This document shows, piece after piece, positions 27,864-36,805 of a DNA stretch of 62,678 nt; within the stretch, counting starts at the first letter, position 1; each line of letters opens with the position of its first letter. The position numbers were made by a program, and so were the translations under genes. Below the pieces are notes generated by a model. That model was not told the origin of the DNA and did no database searches. It was given only the letters and a program-made list of their open reading frames with translations. The stretch is from Jannaschia donghaensis (GTDB lineage Bacteria; Pseudomonadota; Alphaproteobacteria; Rhodobacterales; Rhodobacteraceae): assembly GCF_001403795.1 (NCBI RefSeq), contig NZ_CXSU01000012.1:936477-999154 (forward strand), in the 5' to 3' direction.

Positions 27864-28492
27864 TCCGGGCTGCGCTCCTGACGGTCTGGCTCATATGCAC
27901 CGCCGGGTTTGCCTTTGCGCAGGAAAGCCTGCGCGACCGGTTCCAATCGGCGTCTGCCAATACGGCCACGAGCCGCATTCCCGATCGCATGAAGGATGAC
28001 AGCTTCTGCGATCGCACCGATCTTGACACGATATCGGACAGTCCATGGGAAACGTCGACCTTGCTGGGCGTGACCGGGCTGTCGGGCATGATGGGCGGCG
28101 CGGTGCGTTTCGACCCGTCGAGACCTGGTGGTTACGACATCTCCGCGCCGGATCCGTCCGGCACGCGGACATTGACGCACCGCGAGGTGGACGGGTTTCG
28201 CCGCATCCTGAGGCCGATGTCCTTTGCGGATTTGAACATGGAAGAGCAAATCGACGGCGGACAGACGCTCGGGTATCTACTGGGTGATCTGTCGATCGAG
28301 ACCGCATCCGGGTGCCCGGCCAACCGTCTGCCGGTCTTCGAAATCCTCGACGGACGGGACGGCGTGCATCCGGGGCGGATTGGATACGTCTTCTTCCTGA
28401 CCTCCACGCTTGGATACGAGCTGTCGGGGGCGAGTTCCAGATCCGACGGCAGCGGACCGCCGCTCTACAAAAGCAGCATCCTGATGCGGTGA
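27860..28492 (+). CDS. secreted protein of unknown function, downstream of fabI
   Basis: A 210-residue protein with a signal peptide (MIRAALLTVWLICTAGFAFA, cleavage before QES). The mature part has two cysteines (in DSFCDR and ASGCPAN) that could form a disulfide, and no domain I recognise. It overlaps fabI by 4 bp and the following LysE gene by 1 bp, so it is translationally coupled in a fabI-led operon. No function can be given. Confidence 0.72.
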   Translation: MIRAALLTVWLICTAGFAFAQESLRDRFQSASANTATSRIPDRMKDDSFCDRTDLDTISDSPWETSTLLGVTGLSGMMGGAVRFDPSRPGGYDISAPDPSGTRTLTHREVDGFRRILRPMSFADLNMEEQIDGGQTLGYLLGDLSIETASGCPANRLPVFEILDGRDGVHPGRIGYVFFLTSTLGYELSGASSRSDGSGPPLYKSSILMR

Positions 28493-29106
28493 TGCCGACC
28501 CTGACCCTCGCGCAACTCCTGGCGTTCAACGTCGCGGTGTTCTTCGCCTCCATCGGCCCTGGCCCGGCCTTCCTCGTCTGCACGCAGGCCAGCCTCACGG
28601 GCGGGCGCCGCGCTGGCGTCATGACGGGCCTGGGCCTCGCCCTCGTCGCCGGTCTCTGGACGCTGGCCGCGCTCCTCGGGCTCGACGCGCTCTTCGACAA
28701 CGTCCCGGGGTCCTACACGATGATGCGCATCGGCGGCGCGGGCCTCGTCCTCGCCATCGCCGTCGCCACCTGGATCAACGCCGAAAGCCCCATCGCCGAT
28801 GTGCCGCGCGTGTCCCGGCGGCGGGCGTTCCTGCAGGGCGCCCTCCTCAACCTCGCCAATCCAAAGAGCATTATCTTCTCCGCGGGTGTCCTCTTGGTCA
28901 TCTTCCCACCCGGCCTGAACGCGACCGAAATGGCCGTCATCACCGCCAATCACATCGCGTTGGAGGCCGTGGTCTACGCCACCCTCGCCTGGCTGTTGAA
29001 CAGACCCTCGGTGCGCGCGCGATACCTCGCCCTGAAACCCCGGATCATGCGCGCGATGGCAATAGTGCTGGCGCTGCTCGGTCTGCGCCTGCTTCTCTTC
29101 GGCTGA
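28492..29106 (+). CDS. LysE/RhtB-family amino-acid exporter
   Basis: A 204-residue membrane protein with six predicted helices and the family N-terminal signature (ASIGPGPAFLVCTQASLTGG) and a central NLANPKSIIFSAG motif. LysE-type proteins export amino acids or their analogues; the substrate is unknown. Its ATG overlaps the previous stop (TGATG). A second, different LysE paralogue follows at 29227. Confidence 0.88.
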   Translation: MPTLTLAQLLAFNVAVFFASIGPGPAFLVCTQASLTGGRRAGVMTGLGLALVAGLWTLAALLGLDALFDNVPGSYTMMRIGGAGLVLAIAVATWINAESPIADVPRVSRRRAFLQGALLNLANPKSIIFSAGVLLVIFPPGLNATEMAVITANHIALEAVVYATLAWLLNRPSVRARYLALKPRIMRAMAIVLALLGLRLLLFG

Positions 29107-29226
29107 TGGGCGATGTTGACCCCGCCCCATTCCCCGTGATCTAGCCAAGGCCCCGATGATCCGCAAAGACACCGCTTCGACCATGCGCCACCCGCTTTCC
29201 AATCCTTTGCCAATCCGGCCTGTCGC

Positions 29227-29838
29227 ATGACGGCGCTGGCCTTCGCCTCGGTCGCGCTCGTCCACCTGCTCGCCGCCATCTCGCCGGGTCCGTCTTTCGT
29301 TCTTTCGATCAAGACGGCAGCCGCCGAAGGGTTCCGTCCCGCACTGGGCCTGGCCCTCGGCTTCGGGATCGGCGCGGCGATCTGGGCGCTCTTGGCGCTC
29401 GTCGGGCTGTCGCTGTTGTTTCAGGTCGTCCCGGTCCTCTTCACCGTCCTCAAACTTGGCGGTGCCCTTTTCCTAATCTGGATCGCCATCCTGATGTGGC
29501 GCCACGCCCCCGATCCGATGCCGCAGGCCGCCGACATCGCGCCGCGCAGTATGGCGTCGGCGATCCGGCTGGGCATCGTCACGATGTTCGCCAACCCCAA
29601 GCCGGCCATCTTCTTCGGCGCGGTCTTCCTTAGCTTCGTCCCGGCCGAGACGACCGTCCTGGCCAAGGCGATCATCGTCTTCAACATCTTCTGGGTCGAG
29701 GCGGCGTGGTACATCCTCGTTGCGCGCCTCTTCTCCCTGCCCGCCGCCCGTGCTGGCTATGCCCGCTTCAAGACCAAAATGGACCGGACCCTCGGCGTCG
29801 CCCTCGGCGCGCTGGGTGTCCGCCTCGCCCTGCCCTAG
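29227..29838 (+). CDS. second LysE/RhtB-family exporter
   Basis: A 203-residue paralogue of the preceding exporter with the same plan: six helices, SPGPSFVLSIKTAAAEG at the N-terminus and MFANPKPAIFFGAVFL in the middle. It lies 120 bp downstream of the first copy and 9 bp before gpt. The two copies are clearly diverged, so this is an old duplication or independent recruitment rather than a recent tandem. Confidence 0.88.
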   Translation: MTALAFASVALVHLLAAISPGPSFVLSIKTAAAEGFRPALGLALGFGIGAAIWALLALVGLSLLFQVVPVLFTVLKLGGALFLIWIAILMWRHAPDPMPQAADIAPRSMASAIRLGIVTMFANPKPAIFFGAVFLSFVPAETTVLAKAIIVFNIFWVEAAWYILVARLFSLPAARAGYARFKTKMDRTLGVALGALGVRLALP

Positions 29839-29847
29839 GAGTTACCG

Positions 29848-30354
29848 ATGTCCACGCAATTGCCCCACGAAAAAGGCTTCCACATCAGCTGGGACCAGAT
29901 CCACCGCGACAGCCGCGCTCTGGCCTGGCGGCTGGACGGCAACGGCCCCGGCGACAATGGCACCTGGAAGGCGATCGTCGCAATCACCCGCGGCGGTATG
30001 GCACCGGCGATGATCATCGCGCGCGAACTCGACGTCAGGCTGGTCGATACGATTTCGATCAAATCCTACGACCACCAGTCACAAGGCGAGGCCCAGGTCC
30101 TCTCCCGGCCTGACCCCGAAATGATGGGCGACGGCACCGGCGTCCTCGTCATCGACGATTTGGTCGACTCCGGCAAAACGCTGGAAGTCGTGCGCAGTCT
30201 CTACCCCCAGGCACATTTTGCCACCGTCTACGCCAAGCCCAAAGGGGAGCCGATGGTCGACACTTTCATCACCGGTGTCAGCCAGGACACCTGGATCTTC
30301 TTTCCGTGGGACATGGCGCTGCAATACGTCGAACCCTACCGCGGCAAAGACTGA
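29848..30354 (+). CDS. gpt: xanthine-guanine phosphoribosyltransferase
   Basis: A 168-residue type I phosphoribosyltransferase that salvages xanthine and guanine with PRPP. The PRPP loop is [16 protein letters not shown]; other family segments are [18 protein letters not shown] and the C-terminal [11 protein letters not shown]. Length is normal for Gpt. It is probably co-transcribed with the upstream LysE gene. Confidence 0.92.
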   Translation: MSTQLPHEKGFHISWDQIHRDSRALAWRLDGNGPGDNGTWKAIVAITRGGMAPAMIIARELDVRLVDTISIKSYDHQSQGEAQVLSRPDPEMMGDGTGVLVIDDLVDSGKTLEVVRSLYPQAHFATVYAKPKGEPMVDTFITGVSQDTWIFFPWDMALQYVEPYRGKD

Positions 30355-30403
30355 GCGCCGCGCGCGTCAAGCGAAACGACGTCGGACGTAGATCACCCGT
30401 AGA

Positions 30404-31756
30404 TCACCCGTCGGTCACCCGTGAAATGAACCGCAGACGGATGCCATCCTTCGCGCGCACCGTCAGATGCGCCACGGGGACCGGGACATCGTCCGTCGTC
30501 TCGACGCGGAACGCGCCGATCAGGCGCGACAACAGCAAGACGCCTTCGGCCATCGCAAACCCCGCACCCGTGCACACGCGCGGCCCCGCGCTGAAGGGCA
30601 TATAGGCCAAGCGACTGCTTTCCTTACCTTCTGTCGTCGTCCAGCGGTTTGGATCGAAGTGGTCCGGCCGGTCCCACATCCGCTCGTGACGGTGCAGGTG
30701 CCAAGGGCTCAGCACGATCTGCGCGCCCTTCGGGGCGTCGCGCTTGCGAAACGTCTCCGCCTGCACCGTCTCGCGAACCATCATCGGAACGGGCGGATAC
30801 AGCCGCAGCGTCTCGCGAAAGACATCGCGCGTGAAGGTCATCCTTGAAAGGTCGGAAAACGCGAAGGTTTTCCAATTTTGCCTCGCTTCCGCAGCGACGC
30901 GGTCTTGTGCCTCGGGGCTTGCTGCCAGCAGATACAATCCCCATGCCAGCGCGGACGCGCTCGTCTCGTGACCGGCTAGAAAGAAGATCGCGACCTGATC
31001 GACCATTTCCTCCGGACTGAACCGGTGCCCCGTCTCGGGATCGGCAAATGTCATGATCTTCGTTGCCAGATCGTCGGGGGCGGTCCCCGCCGGGATCTCT
31101 TCGGCCCGCCGATTGACCAGCGCGGTGATCGCGGCCCGGATCGACCTCGCCGCGATCAAGGTGCGACGCCTGTGAAACCGGGGCATCCAACGCGGCAGCG
31201 GGATCAAGGCGGCAATGTTCAGAAGGGGTTGCGTGCGTTGATAGGCACGAAACTCATGGAAGACGTTCGCCGCCAGCGCATCCTCGATCGGGACGGAAAA
31301 CAGGGTGCGAAAGATGACGTCGGCCGCCGCATAGCTCGCAATCTCCTCGACCTCCTGCTCCCCCTCCCGAATCCGCGCAACTATCGCCGCCGCCGCATCC
31401 AGCATCCCTGGAAAGGCATCGCGGAGACGACCACCGGCGAAGGCCGGGTCGATGATCCGGCGCTGTCGCTTCCATTCGGCCCCGTTCGTCACGAAGACGG
31501 AGCGCCCGAGCAGCGGGGCCAATCCTTCGCGGATGCGATCCGATTTCGGAAAATCGTCGGGACGGGTTTTGAGAACCAGGTCAATGAGTTTCGGGTCGTT
31601 CATCATGTAACTTTGGAAGAACGGCGTTCGGAACTCGGCCATCCAAGCATGGTAGAGCCGCGCCGGCTGCGCGCTCAGGATATCGGCCCGAAATCGCCGC
31701 GCGTATCCCAGTGGACCAACGTGTCCGTCGCGGGATGCGGGTTTGGGCGGGATCAT
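30404..31756 (-). CDS. cytochrome P450
   Basis: A 450-residue P450 monooxygenase with the I-helix oxygen-activation motif (AGHETSASALAW), the ExxR pair (FRETLRLYP) and the haem-ligand loop FSAGPRVCTGAGFAMAEG with the axial Cys. No membrane anchor is evident. The substrate is unknown; the sequence resembles the bacterial CYP groups related to fatty-acid or terpene hydroxylases. No ferredoxin or reductase gene is adjacent. The start at 31756 overlaps the stop of the upstream membrane hydrolase by 4 bp, so the two proteins are made together. The stop region contains short CGGGTGA repeats (30390-30424). Confidence 0.92.
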   Translation of the reverse strand: MIPPKPASRDGHVGPLGYARRFRADILSAQPARLYHAWMAEFRTPFFQSYMMNDPKLIDLVLKTRPDDFPKSDRIREGLAPLLGRSVFVTNGAEWKRQRRIIDPAFAGGRLRDAFPGMLDAAAAIVARIREGEQEVEEIASYAAADVIFRTLFSVPIEDALAANVFHEFRAYQRTQPLLNIAALIPLPRWMPRFHRRRTLIAARSIRAAITALVNRRAEEIPAGTAPDDLATKIMTFADPETGHRFSPEEMVDQVAIFFLAGHETSASALAWGLYLLAASPEAQDRVAAEARQNWKTFAFSDLSRMTFTRDVFRETLRLYPPVPMMVRETVQAETFRKRDAPKGAQIVLSPWHLHRHERMWDRPDHFDPNRWTTTEGKESSRLAYMPFSAGPRVCTGAGFAMAEGVLLLSRLIGAFRVETTDDVPVPVAHLTVRAKDGIRLRFISRVTDG

Positions 31757-32985
31757 GGCGTCATGTCGGTGAACCGATTCACCGCCGTCCGCTTCGTCGA
31801 CGGGCTGTCCGCGCGATCCGCGAACCGCGTCGCAAGCCGTTGCGGACCTGCGGTGACGCGAAAGTAGTCGTAGTCTCCTGGCGTGCCCGGCAAGTTATCG
31901 AAGGCGCAGAGATACTGAAAATGCAGACGAAAATACCGACGCTTCAGCGCGGTCCAGGTTTGCGGCGTCAGGGTTTGCGTGAAGGCCGCTGACAAGATCA
32001 GCGGCCCTGTTCTAACCGGTGGTTCGACCCCGCTGACCGCCACAGGATCGCACAACGCGAAGGCGCATCCATCGCCGGGGGCCGTGACGTCGACCCAAGG
32101 CACGATCCCCTGCCCGCCCGTGACATGAAGATCGCCACGTAAGCGACTGGCACAGGGCAGAAAACTGACCATTGGAACCACGTGGCCCAGGGTCAGAAGG
32201 CTGCATCGTCTCTCAGGGATCCGGCCTGCGCGGATCATGTCCGCCAAGACGGATATCGCCAGATGCGCCCCCGACGAATGGCCGACGATCAGGACCTCGT
32301 CCGCCTCCGTCGCGAAGGCTTCGGCGATATGATCGGCGAATTCCTCCATCCGCCTTTCAAGCTCTGGCGGGTTGGCGCCGTTCCACCGGGCCGAGAAGGC
32401 ATAATCGTGCATCAGATAATAGGCGAAGACCTTGGAATCCTTGGTTTTGAACCACCGAAGACACGCCCGCAATGTCGCCACCGCGAAAATGATCGACACG
32501 ATGGTTGCAGTGACCTCCCCCGCCGGCCAAATCGCGCGCAGGCCCCATACCGTCAAGGCGGCCACGGCCCATCCGGCCAGCACAGCAACCCCAAGTTGCA
32601 GGAGCAGAAGCACGATCGGATACAGCGCGGCGATCACTGGACCCTGCCGCAGCCGCATCAGGCGAAACAAAGCACCCGATCCGATATAGGTCCACGCCGT
32701 TCGGACCAATTGGGCATAGGTCGCCGGGATCGATGCAGCCATCGACGATGACACGATGTCCGACCAGACCAGAACCTCGATCTCCGTTTCGACATCGACC
32801 CCTTCGATATGGGCCGAGACGTGCCAGGAATAGGCACTGTCGCCCTTGGTCTGCGCAATTTCGAAGCCCGATAATTCAGCCTGTTGCAGGCTTTCCTTGC
32901 GGTACAGCTCGCGATAGCGCCGGGGGTGGAACGGATCGTATCCCGGAATATAAAGGACGCGGCGGCGCGTCACGGCATGTGTCAT
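31753..32985 (-). CDS. membrane-associated alpha/beta-hydrolase-like protein paired with a P450
   Basis: A 410-residue protein. A predicted two-helix membrane segment (about 118-170, PIVLLLLQLGVAVLAGWAVA) sits between an N-terminal soluble part (RRRVLYIPGYDPFHPRRYRE, resembling the first strand and oxyanion region of a hydrolase) and a C-terminal part with a GHSSGAH nucleophile elbow (about residue 240). That layout is an alpha/beta hydrolase with an inserted membrane hairpin. No family name can be given with certainty. Its stop overlaps the P450 start (ATGA), suggesting a joint role, for example hydrolysis of an ester before or after hydroxylation. Confidence 0.7.
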   Translation of the reverse strand: MTHAVTRRRVLYIPGYDPFHPRRYRELYRKESLQQAELSGFEIAQTKGDSAYSWHVSAHIEGVDVETEIEVLVWSDIVSSSMAASIPATYAQLVRTAWTYIGSGALFRLMRLRQGPVIAALYPIVLLLLQLGVAVLAGWAVAALTVWGLRAIWPAGEVTATIVSIIFAVATLRACLRWFKTKDSKVFAYYLMHDYAFSARWNGANPPELERRMEEFADHIAEAFATEADEVLIVGHSSGAHLAISVLADMIRAGRIPERRCSLLTLGHVVPMVSFLPCASRLRGDLHVTGGQGIVPWVDVTAPGDGCAFALCDPVAVSGVEPPVRTGPLILSAAFTQTLTPQTWTALKRRYFRLHFQYLCAFDNLPGTPGDYDYFRVTAGPQRLATRFADRADSPSTKRTAVNRFTDMTP

Positions 32986-33055
32986 CTTGGCGCTCGCAGC
33001 TTCCGGTCGTTCAGGGCAGGATGACAGAAAGCTCGGGCAAGATTAAGGACGTTGC

Positions 33056-33271
33056 ATGAATATCGACCTGGAGATCGACGCCCGCGGCCTGCTGTGCCCC
33101 CTGCCGGTGCTGCGCATGAAGAAGCGGATGCAGGCGCTGCCGGCCGGTGCGATCGTCCGTCTGCTGGCCGACGACCCGGCGGCGCATGTCGACGTGCCGC
33201 ATTTCTGCGCCGAGGCCGGGCATGATTTCATCGGTGCGCGAGATTCTGCGTTCACGGTGCGCAAGGGCTGA
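33056..33271 (+). CDS. TusA-family sulfurtransferase
   Basis: A 71-residue protein with the persulfide-carrying motif in GLLCPLPVLRMKKRM (Cys-Pro-x-Pro). TusA-like proteins relay sulfur for tRNA thiolation, molybdenum cofactor synthesis or sulfur oxidation; which role applies here is not visible. A TAAGGACG ribosome-binding site precedes it. Its stop codon and that of the convergent oxidoreductase abut exactly (TGATCA at 33269-33274). Confidence 0.85.
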   Translation: MNIDLEIDARGLLCPLPVLRMKKRMQALPAGAIVRLLADDPAAHVDVPHFCAEAGHDFIGARDSAFTVRKG

Positions 33272-36200
33272 TCACTCGGCCGCCTGCGACAGGCTGGGCC
33301 CGCCGGATCGGATCGTTGCCAGCAATTCCTCGCGCCGCTTGGCGGCCTTTCGTTCGTTCGCTTCCTTCACAGGCCCGAAGCCCCGGATCGTAAGGGGCAA
33401 CTCTGCCAGTGCCACGACGGCATCGCGGGTGGCGTCGTTCAGCAGCGGCAGGGCCTCGCCCAGGTCGGCCTCGTATTGCTTGATCAAGCCGCGCTCCATC
33501 CGCCGCTCGGCGGTGCGGCCGAAGGGATCGAAAAATGTGCCGCGCAGCCGCTTTCCCATAGCAAGAAGCGGATAGGCCCGCTCGATCCAAGAGCCGAAAT
33601 CGCGTTTGCGCGGTCGGCCGTCCGGCCCGGTTTTCGACAGCATCGGCGGGGCAAGGTGATAGGTCAGTTTTAGATCGCCATCGAACGCTTCGGCCGCCTT
33701 GTCGCGCGTCGATTGCAGCAGCCGCGCAACCTCGTATTCGTCCTTATAGGTCAGTAATTTGTGATAGCCCTTTGCCACCGCCGCGCGAACGGTCGGCTCC
33801 TGAATGGTGTCGAGCATCCGCGTGTACCGCTTGGCATAGCGCTTCGACTGATAGGCCGTCAGATGCGCAGCTCTCGCAGCGATCCGCTGGTCAAGCGACT
33901 TGGGCAGGGACGTCACCGTATCGGTCAGCATCGCCTCGACCCGGTCGACGTTCATAACAGCCCAGCGACCCAGATCGAAGGCGCGCTGGTTCTTTTCCAC
34001 CGCCGCGCCGTTCAACTCCACCGCTTTCAGGATCGCGTCGCGCGTCAGGGGGACCAACCCCTTCTGCCAGGCCGCCCCCATGATCATCATGTTCGAAAAA
34101 ATCGTGTCGCCCAACAGCTTTTCGGCCAGACGCGATGCGTCGAATATCGTAAGCCGGTCGCGCAACCGGGCCTGCAGTGATAAAATCAGGCGGTCAACGG
34201 GCAGTTTGAAATCCGCGTTCAAGGTGAAGTCGCCGGTGACGATCTCGTGCCCATTGACGACCGCGCCGGTTCGACCCGAGGACGTCAAGGCCAAGGTTTT
34301 CGTATCCGCCGAGACGACCAGATCGCCGCCGATCAGGGCATCGGCTTCGCCCAATGCCACGCGGATCGCGCTGATATCGGACGGCGTGTCGGCAAGACGA
34401 ACGTGCAACGCCACGGCGCCGCCCTTCTGCGCCAGGCCGGCCATTTCCATAAGGCCCGCGCCCTTGCCATCCAGATGGGCGGCCATCGCCATGACCGCCC
34501 CGATGGTCACGACACCCGTGCCGCCGACACCCGTGATGACGGTGTTCCATGTCCCATTGATCACCGGCAAAACCGGGTCGGGAAGGTGACCTATATCGAC
34601 GTCCTGCGTGGCTTTCTTCTTCAACTGCGCCCCTTCCACGGACACGAAACTGGGGCAGAACCCCTTGATGCAGCTGAAATCCTTGTTGCACGACGATTGG
34701 TCGATCGCGCGCTTGGTGCCGAACTCCGTCTCGACGGGCACGAGGGAGACGCAGTTCGATTGCACCCCGCAATCGCCGCAGCCCTCGCAGACGTCGGTGT
34801 TTATGAAAATACGGCGGTCCGGGTCGGGGAACAGGCCGCGCTTGCGGCGGCGGCGTTTTTCGGCGGCGCAGGTCTGGATGAAGACGATGGCCGATACGCC
34901 CTCGATCTCGCGCATGCGTTTTTGAACCTGCTCCATCTCCTCACGCTCGTGCCATTGCAGGCCGGCGGGGAAACGTGATTTCTGCACGTCTTCTTTTTCA
35001 TCGTAGACGACGGCAATTTCCTTGACGCCCATGGCCTGCAATTCGCGGGTGATCTGCTCGGGGGCCAAATCGCCCTCGTTGTGCTGTCCGCCGGTCATGG
35101 CGACGGCGTCGTTGTACAGGATCTTGTAGGTGATGTTGGTCTTGGCGGCCAAGGCGGCGCGAATGGCAAGAATACCGGAGTGGTTGTAGGTGCCTTCCCC
35201 AAGGTTCTGAAACACGTGCCTACGCTTGGAAAACTGGCTTTCGCCGACCCAGTTCACGCCTTCGGCCCCCATGTGGGTATAACCTTCGGTCGACCGATCC
35301 ATCCACAGCGCCATGACGTGACACCCGATACCCGCCCCCGCGCGCGACCCTTCGGGCACCTTCGTCGACGCATTGTGAGGACAGCCCGAGCAGAACCAGG
35401 GCGTGCGCTTGGCGATGTCGGGGGCATTGTCGGCGCGCTTGGCCTCCTCGATCCGAGTCATGCCGGCCGTCATGCGGTCGGTGCCGCAGCCCTCGTCGGT
35501 CAGGATGACGCCCAGCTTCTGCGCGATGTCGGTCGGGTCCAGCGCATAGGCCTGCTGAAACAGGATCGGGCCGTTCGACCCCTTGCGATAGCCCCAGACG
35601 CGGCGACCGTGGCGATCGTCGAAAATCGCCTCCTTCACCTGCACTTCGATCAGCTTACGCTTCTCCTCGACGCAGACGATCAAATCCAGACCCTCGGCCC
35701 AGTCGTGCAGGCCCTTCATGTCCATCGGCCAGACCTGTCCGACCTTGTAGGTTGTGATGCCCAGCCGCTCGCATTCCGTCTCGTCCAGCCCCAGCAGGTT
35801 GAGCGCGTGAACCAGATCCAGCCAGTTCTTGCCCGCCGCGACGAAGCCGATCTTGGCACCCGCCTTTCCGTGCATCCGCCTGTCCATCTTGTTGGCATGG
35901 CTGAACGCCTCGGCCGCCCACCGCTTGTAGCCCAGAAGGCGATCCTCCTGCGGGATCCAATGGTCGTTGAGACGGATATTCAGCCCGCCCTCCGGCATGT
36001 CGAAGTCCGGTGTCACGAACTCCATCCGGTCGGGGCGGCCATCGACAACGCTCGTCACCTCGACGGTGTCCTTCATCGTCTTGAGCCCGACCCAGACACC
36101 CGCATACCGCGACAGCGCCCAGCCATAGAGACCGTAGTCCAGGATTTCCTGCACCCCCGCCGGGGCCAGCACAGGCATGTGCACGTCCACCAGCGCCCAA

Positions 36201-36676
36201 TCGGTCTGGTGACATGTGGTCGAGGATTCGCCCGTGTGATCGTCGCCCATCGCCATCAACACGCCGCCATATTTCGCGGTGCCGGCCATGTTGGCATGGC
36301 GCATCGCGTCACCCGACCGGTCGATCCCCGGCCCCTTGCCGTACCACAGGCCGAAAACGCCATCATGCGTCCCCTCGCCGCGCAGTTCCGCCTGCTGGCT
36401 GCCCCACATCGCCGTCGCGGCAAGATCTTCGTTCAGGCCTGGTTGGAACGTGACATCATTGGCCGTCAGCACCTTCGATGCCTTCGCCATGTTCAGGTCG
36501 ACCGCGCCCAATGGTGATCCGCGGTATCCGGTGACGTATCCGGCGGTGTTCAGCCCGGCGCGCCGGTCCCGCTCCTTCTGCATCAACATCAGACGAACGA
36601 GCGCCTGCGTGCCGTTGAGCAGGACGTCCTTTTTTTTAAGATCGAACCGGTCGGACAAAGAAACGTCGTGGCGCAT
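33272..36676 (-). CDS. indolepyruvate:ferredoxin oxidoreductase family protein (fused IorA-IorB type)
   Basis: This 1134-residue fused 2-oxoacid:ferredoxin oxidoreductase oxidatively decarboxylates aryl- or branched-chain 2-oxoacids, with thiamine diphosphate, to acyl-CoA. The N-terminal half has the IorA-like pyrimidine-binding region (GYVTGYRGSPLGAVDLNM). The middle has the WFCSGCPHNASTKVPEG motif and cysteines of an iron-sulfur region (VCEGCGDCGVQSNC). The C-terminal part (from about 720) is the gamma/IorB domain (GVGGTGVVTIGAVMAMAAHL). It is divergent from a LysR gene, with a perfect 11 bp dyad in between. Confidence 0.92.
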   Translation of the reverse strand: MRHDVSLSDRFDLKKKDVLLNGTQALVRLMLMQKERDRRAGLNTAGYVTGYRGSPLGAVDLNMAKASKVLTANDVTFQPGLNEDLAATAMWGSQQAELRGEGTHDGVFGLWYGKGPGIDRSGDAMRHANMAGTAKYGGVLMAMGDDHTGESSTTCHQTDWALVDVHMPVLAPAGVQEILDYGLYGWALSRYAGVWVGLKTMKDTVEVTSVVDGRPDRMEFVTPDFDMPEGGLNIRLNDHWIPQEDRLLGYKRWAAEAFSHANKMDRRMHGKAGAKIGFVAAGKNWLDLVHALNLLGLDETECERLGITTYKVGQVWPMDMKGLHDWAEGLDLIVCVEEKRKLIEVQVKEAIFDDRHGRRVWGYRKGSNGPILFQQAYALDPTDIAQKLGVILTDEGCGTDRMTAGMTRIEEAKRADNAPDIAKRTPWFCSGCPHNASTKVPEGSRAGAGIGCHVMALWMDRSTEGYTHMGAEGVNWVGESQFSKRRHVFQNLGEGTYNHSGILAIRAALAAKTNITYKILYNDAVAMTGGQHNEGDLAPEQITRELQAMGVKEIAVVYDEKEDVQKSRFPAGLQWHEREEMEQVQKRMREIEGVSAIVFIQTCAAEKRRRRKRGLFPDPDRRIFINTDVCEGCGDCGVQSNCVSLVPVETEFGTKRAIDQSSCNKDFSCIKGFCPSFVSVEGAQLKKKATQDVDIGHLPDPVLPVINGTWNTVITGVGGTGVVTIGAVMAMAAHLDGKGAGLMEMAGLAQKGGAVALHVRLADTPSDISAIRVALGEADALIGGDLVVSADTKTLALTSSGRTGAVVNGHEIVTGDFTLNADFKLPVDRLILSLQARLRDRLTIFDASRLAEKLLGDTIFSNMMIMGAAWQKGLVPLTRDAILKAVELNGAAVEKNQRAFDLGRWAVMNVDRVEAMLTDTVTSLPKSLDQRIAARAAHLTAYQSKRYAKRYTRMLDTIQEPTVRAAVAKGYHKLLTYKDEYEVARLLQSTRDKAAEAFDGDLKLTYHLAPPMLSKTGPDGRPRKRDFGSWIERAYPLLAMGKRLRGTFFDPFGRTAERRMERGLIKQYEADLGEALPLLNDATRDAVVALAELPLTIRGFGPVKEANERKAAKRREELLATIRSGGPSLSQAAE

Positions 36677-36697
36677 GATGAGCTCTCCCTCGGTTCA

Positions 36698-36726
36698 TTT
36701 ATAGGTCAAATAGACTGACCTATAAA
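36698..36726. promoter_or_regulatory. 29 bp inverted repeat (arms TTTATAGGTCA / TGACCTATAAA)
   Basis: Two perfect 11 bp arms flank a 7 bp AT-rich spacer, 22 bp upstream of the oxidoreductase start and 80 bp upstream of the divergent LysR start. It lacks the hallmarks of an intrinsic terminator, since no gene ends here, and it has the look of a regulator operator. Whether the neighbouring LysR or a GntR/MarR/Lrp-type protein binds it cannot be told from sequence. Confidence 0.7.
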
Positions 36727-36805
36727 GCGAAATCTTCTTCACACTTTCCCATCACCCTACCGTATAGGATTGTGCGGGGAGCGGCTATTCTGACGCGGGT
36801 GATTC

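Noticed and set aside
30390-30424. Short CGGGTGA/TCACCCG repeats suggesting a CRISPR or tandem repeat array
   Set aside because: Only three imperfect copies of about 10 bp within the 3' end of the P450 gene and just beyond it; no spacers, no cas genes.
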